Assembly (NCBI GenBank): GCA_039795165.1
Contig: JBDKER010000022.1
Coordinates: forward strand, 15,443-79,442
From: V1-33 sp039795165
GTDB lineage: Bacteria > Verrucomicrobiota > Verrucomicrobiia > Verrucomicrobiales > V1-33
Direction of reading: 5' to 3'
DNA length: 64,000 nt
Part shown: in pieces, positions 62,214 to 64,000 of the stretch
Position numbering within the stretch: position 1 is the first letter of the stretch
Layout of the letters: every line of letters begins with the position of its first letter
Program-made: the position numbers and the translations under genes
The notes under the pieces: model-generated
Databases searched by the model: none
What the model was told of the DNA's origin: nothing
The model's input: the letters and a program-made list of their open reading frames with translations, nothing else

Positions 62214-64000
62214 TCACGGCACAAGAGCCGTAAGCGCCTCCGTCACTTCCTTCGGCTCTCCCGTAGGCGGACGGCAGGCCTTCCCGGTACAGACATACGC
62301 AGTCACTTTCCCATCCCGCGCCGGTAGGGTCTTCGCAAATGCTTCCACCGGACCCTTCGTCCCCAGCACCACCCGGAAGGGCTGATACACCCGGTGCGCC
62401 GCCGCCAGCAGCTGCTGTCCCTCCCCGCCCGCCACGTCCCCGGCCAGCACCACCCGGAAGGGCTCTCGCACCGCAAAGGCCGCCGCCTTCAGCATCAGTG
62501 GCATCGACTGCGGACTGTCCACCAGCCGCGGCCGGAAGAACCGCAGCGCCGCCTCGGCCGCCGCCCGGAAATCCGCCCGCTCGGTGATCGCCGCCAGCCG
62601 CAGCAACCCATAGACCGCCATCGCGTTGCCCGATGGCTCAGCCCCGTCATGATCATCCTTGGCCCGGAAAAGCAGGTCCTTCCCTCCCGCACTCGTGAAG
62701 AATCCTCCCTCCTTCGCATCGCCAAATTTCCGGATCATCGCCTCAGCCAGGGCCACCCCAAAATCGAGGACCTCTCCGTCAAGGGTCGCCTGATACAGCT
62801 CGACCACCCCATGCAGATAGAAGGCATAGGCACTCAGCAGCTGCGCCTCGTCCCGCCCCCCATCCCGCCAGCGGTGATACAGGGTCGCACTGCCCGCATC
62901 CCAGAGCTTCGACCGCACAAAGGCAAAATTCGCCCGCGCCGCCTGCAGCAACTCCCCATCACACAGCACCACCCCAGACCGCGCCATCGCCGCCAGCATC
63001 AACCCATTCCACGACGCCAGCACCTTGTCGTCCCGATGCGGTCGCACCCGCCCGGCCCGCACGGCCTGCAGCTTCCCACGTACCCGCGCCAGCTTCGCCG
63101 CATCTTCCCCCTGCGCTGCCCGCACCGGCTTCCAGCTGAGCACATTCTGCCCCTTGAGCGGCTCAGGATGACTGTGGTCCACAAAGTTCCCCTGCGCCGT
63201 CACCCCGAACACCCCCACCGCCCAGTCGGCATCCTCCGGACCCACCACCCGACGGAATTCCTCTTCGCTCCAGCAGTAGAATTTCCCCTCATGACCCTCG
63301 CTGTCGGCATCCTCGGCCGAATACCAGCCACCGTCCGGATGCGTCATGTCCCGGCGCACATACTCCCCCACCCTCCGCACCACCTCGTGAAATTCCCCAT
63401 CACCCGACACCAGTCCCGCATCCAGATACAATTCCATCAGCTGCGCATTGTCATACAGCATCTTCTCAAAGTGCGGCACCAGCCACTGCGCATCCACCGA
63501 ATACCGCGCAAACCCACCGCCAACCTGATCAAACATCCCGCCCGCCGCCATCTTCCGGCACGTCCCCAGAACCTGCTGCACCATCACCGGCTCACCCCCA
63601 AGCCGACCCGCCATCAGCAGCAATCCCGGTACCTGCGGCTGCGGAAACTTCGGAGCCCGACCCCACCCGCCATGCTCCGCATCGTAAATCGATGTAAATG
63701 CCCGCGCCGCTTGCACCGGAATTTCCTTCGCCAGCGGTTCGTCACCTTCCGGAGCCTTCTGCTCGGCCATGTGCTCCTGCAGCGCCTGCGTCAGCTTGTC
63801 CGCATCCGCCGTCAGCTCGTCACGGTTCTCCCGCCACAGCTTGTCCACATGCCGCAGCGCCGCCACAAACCGTTCCTTCGGAAAATATGTCCCCCCGAAA
63901 AACGGCTTCCGCTCAGGCGTCAGAAACACATTCAATGGCCAGCCACCCCCCAGCCCCAATGCCTGCATCGCCGTCATGTAAATGTGATCAATGTCCGGCC
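62214..64000 (-). CDS. YyaL/DUF255 thioredoxin-domain protein, 5' end outside window
   Basis: At least 594 residues. The frame is open to the window edge, where the preceding codons read PDIDHIYMT, a signature of the DUF255 (YyaL/SSP411) family. So the thioredoxin-like N-terminal domain is partly outside. Visible motifs: GLGGGWPLNVFLTPERKPFFGGTYFP, GGMFDQVGGGFARYSVD, PHFEKMLYDNAQL, YSAEDADSEG. The remainder is an (alpha/alpha)6-barrel as in glycosidase-like N-acylglucosamine epimerase folds. The family function is unknown. Convergent with the Lys/His-rich protein. Confidence 0.93.
   Translation of the reverse strand, partial: PDIDHIYMTAMQALGLGGGWPLNVFLTPERKPFFGGTYFPKERFVAALRHVDKLWRENRDELTADADKLTQALQEHMAEQKAPEGDEPLAKEIPVQAARAFTSIYDAEHGGWGRAPKFPQPQVPGLLLMAGRLGGEPVMVQQVLGTCRKMAAGGMFDQVGGGFARYSVDAQWLVPHFEKMLYDNAQLMELYLDAGLVSGDGEFHEVVRRVGEYVRRDMTHPDGGWYSAEDADSEGHEGKFYCWSEEEFRRVVGPEDADWAVGVFGVTAQGNFVDHSHPEPLKGQNVLSWKPVRAAQGEDAAKLARVRGKLQAVRAGRVRPHRDDKVLASWNGLMLAAMARSGVVLCDGELLQAARANFAFVRSKLWDAGSATLYHRWRDGGRDEAQLLSAYAFYLHGVVELYQATLDGEVLDFGVALAEAMIRKFGDAKEGGFFTSAGGKDLLFRAKDDHDGAEPSGNAMAVYGLLRLAAITERADFRAAAEAALRFFRPRLVDSPQSMPLMLKAAAFAVREPFRVVLAGDVAGGEGQQLLAAAHRVYQPFRVVLGTKGPVEAFAKTLPARDGKVTAYVCTGKACRPPTGEPKEVTEALTALVP

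Overview
This window is high-GC bacterial chromosome. Its gene content points to a Verrucomicrobiota (PVC superphylum) genome. The markers are a DUF1080 / PVC-type dehydrogenase / HEAT / LamG / cytochrome c fusion, paired secreted sulfatases, a Tat-exported Gfo/Idh/MocA oxidoreductase, many secreted hydrolases, and scattered (not clustered) purine and cell-wall genes. Synonymous positions are mostly C, Shine-Dalgarno sequences are mostly weak or absent, and ATGA start/stop overlaps join many gene pairs. The phylum is inferred from gene families; no rRNA is present to confirm it.

Layout. 0-6.6 kb: a DUF3616 protein cut by the window edge, two coupled unknown genes, tRNA-Tyr, a DapA-like aldolase and purL. 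6.6-18.5 kb: the large PVC cytochrome fusion, an esterase, murG, two overlapping sulfatase genes, a PLP aminotransferase and a Tat-exported metallophosphoesterase. 18.5-27.8 kb: a coupled TPR / unknown / VWA operon, an aldehyde dehydrogenase, a GT39-GT2 glycosyltransferase pair and an EF-hand protein. 27.9-33.0 kb: ParA-like ATPase, a possible Roadblock-like partner and two alpha/beta hydrolases in one run. 33.0-39.9 kb: lutB-lutA without lutC, a Gfo/Idh/MocA oxidoreductase, a LysM protein divergent from a cell-wall amidase, a frameshifted pterin dehydratase and rarD. 40.0-47.7 kb: a five-gene operon in which every junction is an ATGA overlap. It encodes a MoxR AAA+ ATPase, a protein with a degenerate vWA-like segment plus beta-propeller, a TPR-like/beta-propeller protein and two companions. 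I read it as a MoxR-vWA-beta-propeller (bpX) ternary system. 47.7-64 kb: tRNA-Leu, menG, purE-purK, a XRE-cupin regulator, a PHB-depolymerase-like esterase, an imelysin and a di-heme oxidoreductase separated by a compositionally different methyltransferase segment, tsaB, a propeller/LamG protein, prfC, a Lys/His/Asp/Glu-rich secreted protein and a partial YyaL/DUF255 gene.

How the genes work together. Housekeeping functions (purL, purE-purK, murG, menG, tsaB, prfC, two tRNAs) are spread among accessory loci for degrading and handling extracellular polysaccharide and organic acids (sulfatases, DUF1080/cytochrome fusion, esterases, LutAB). Several envelope modules also occur (TPR-VWA, LysM/amidase, imelysin/di-heme protein). 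The bpX-type operon is the strongest candidate for a poorly characterised system. It is complete and self-contained, and shows no obvious effector enzyme.
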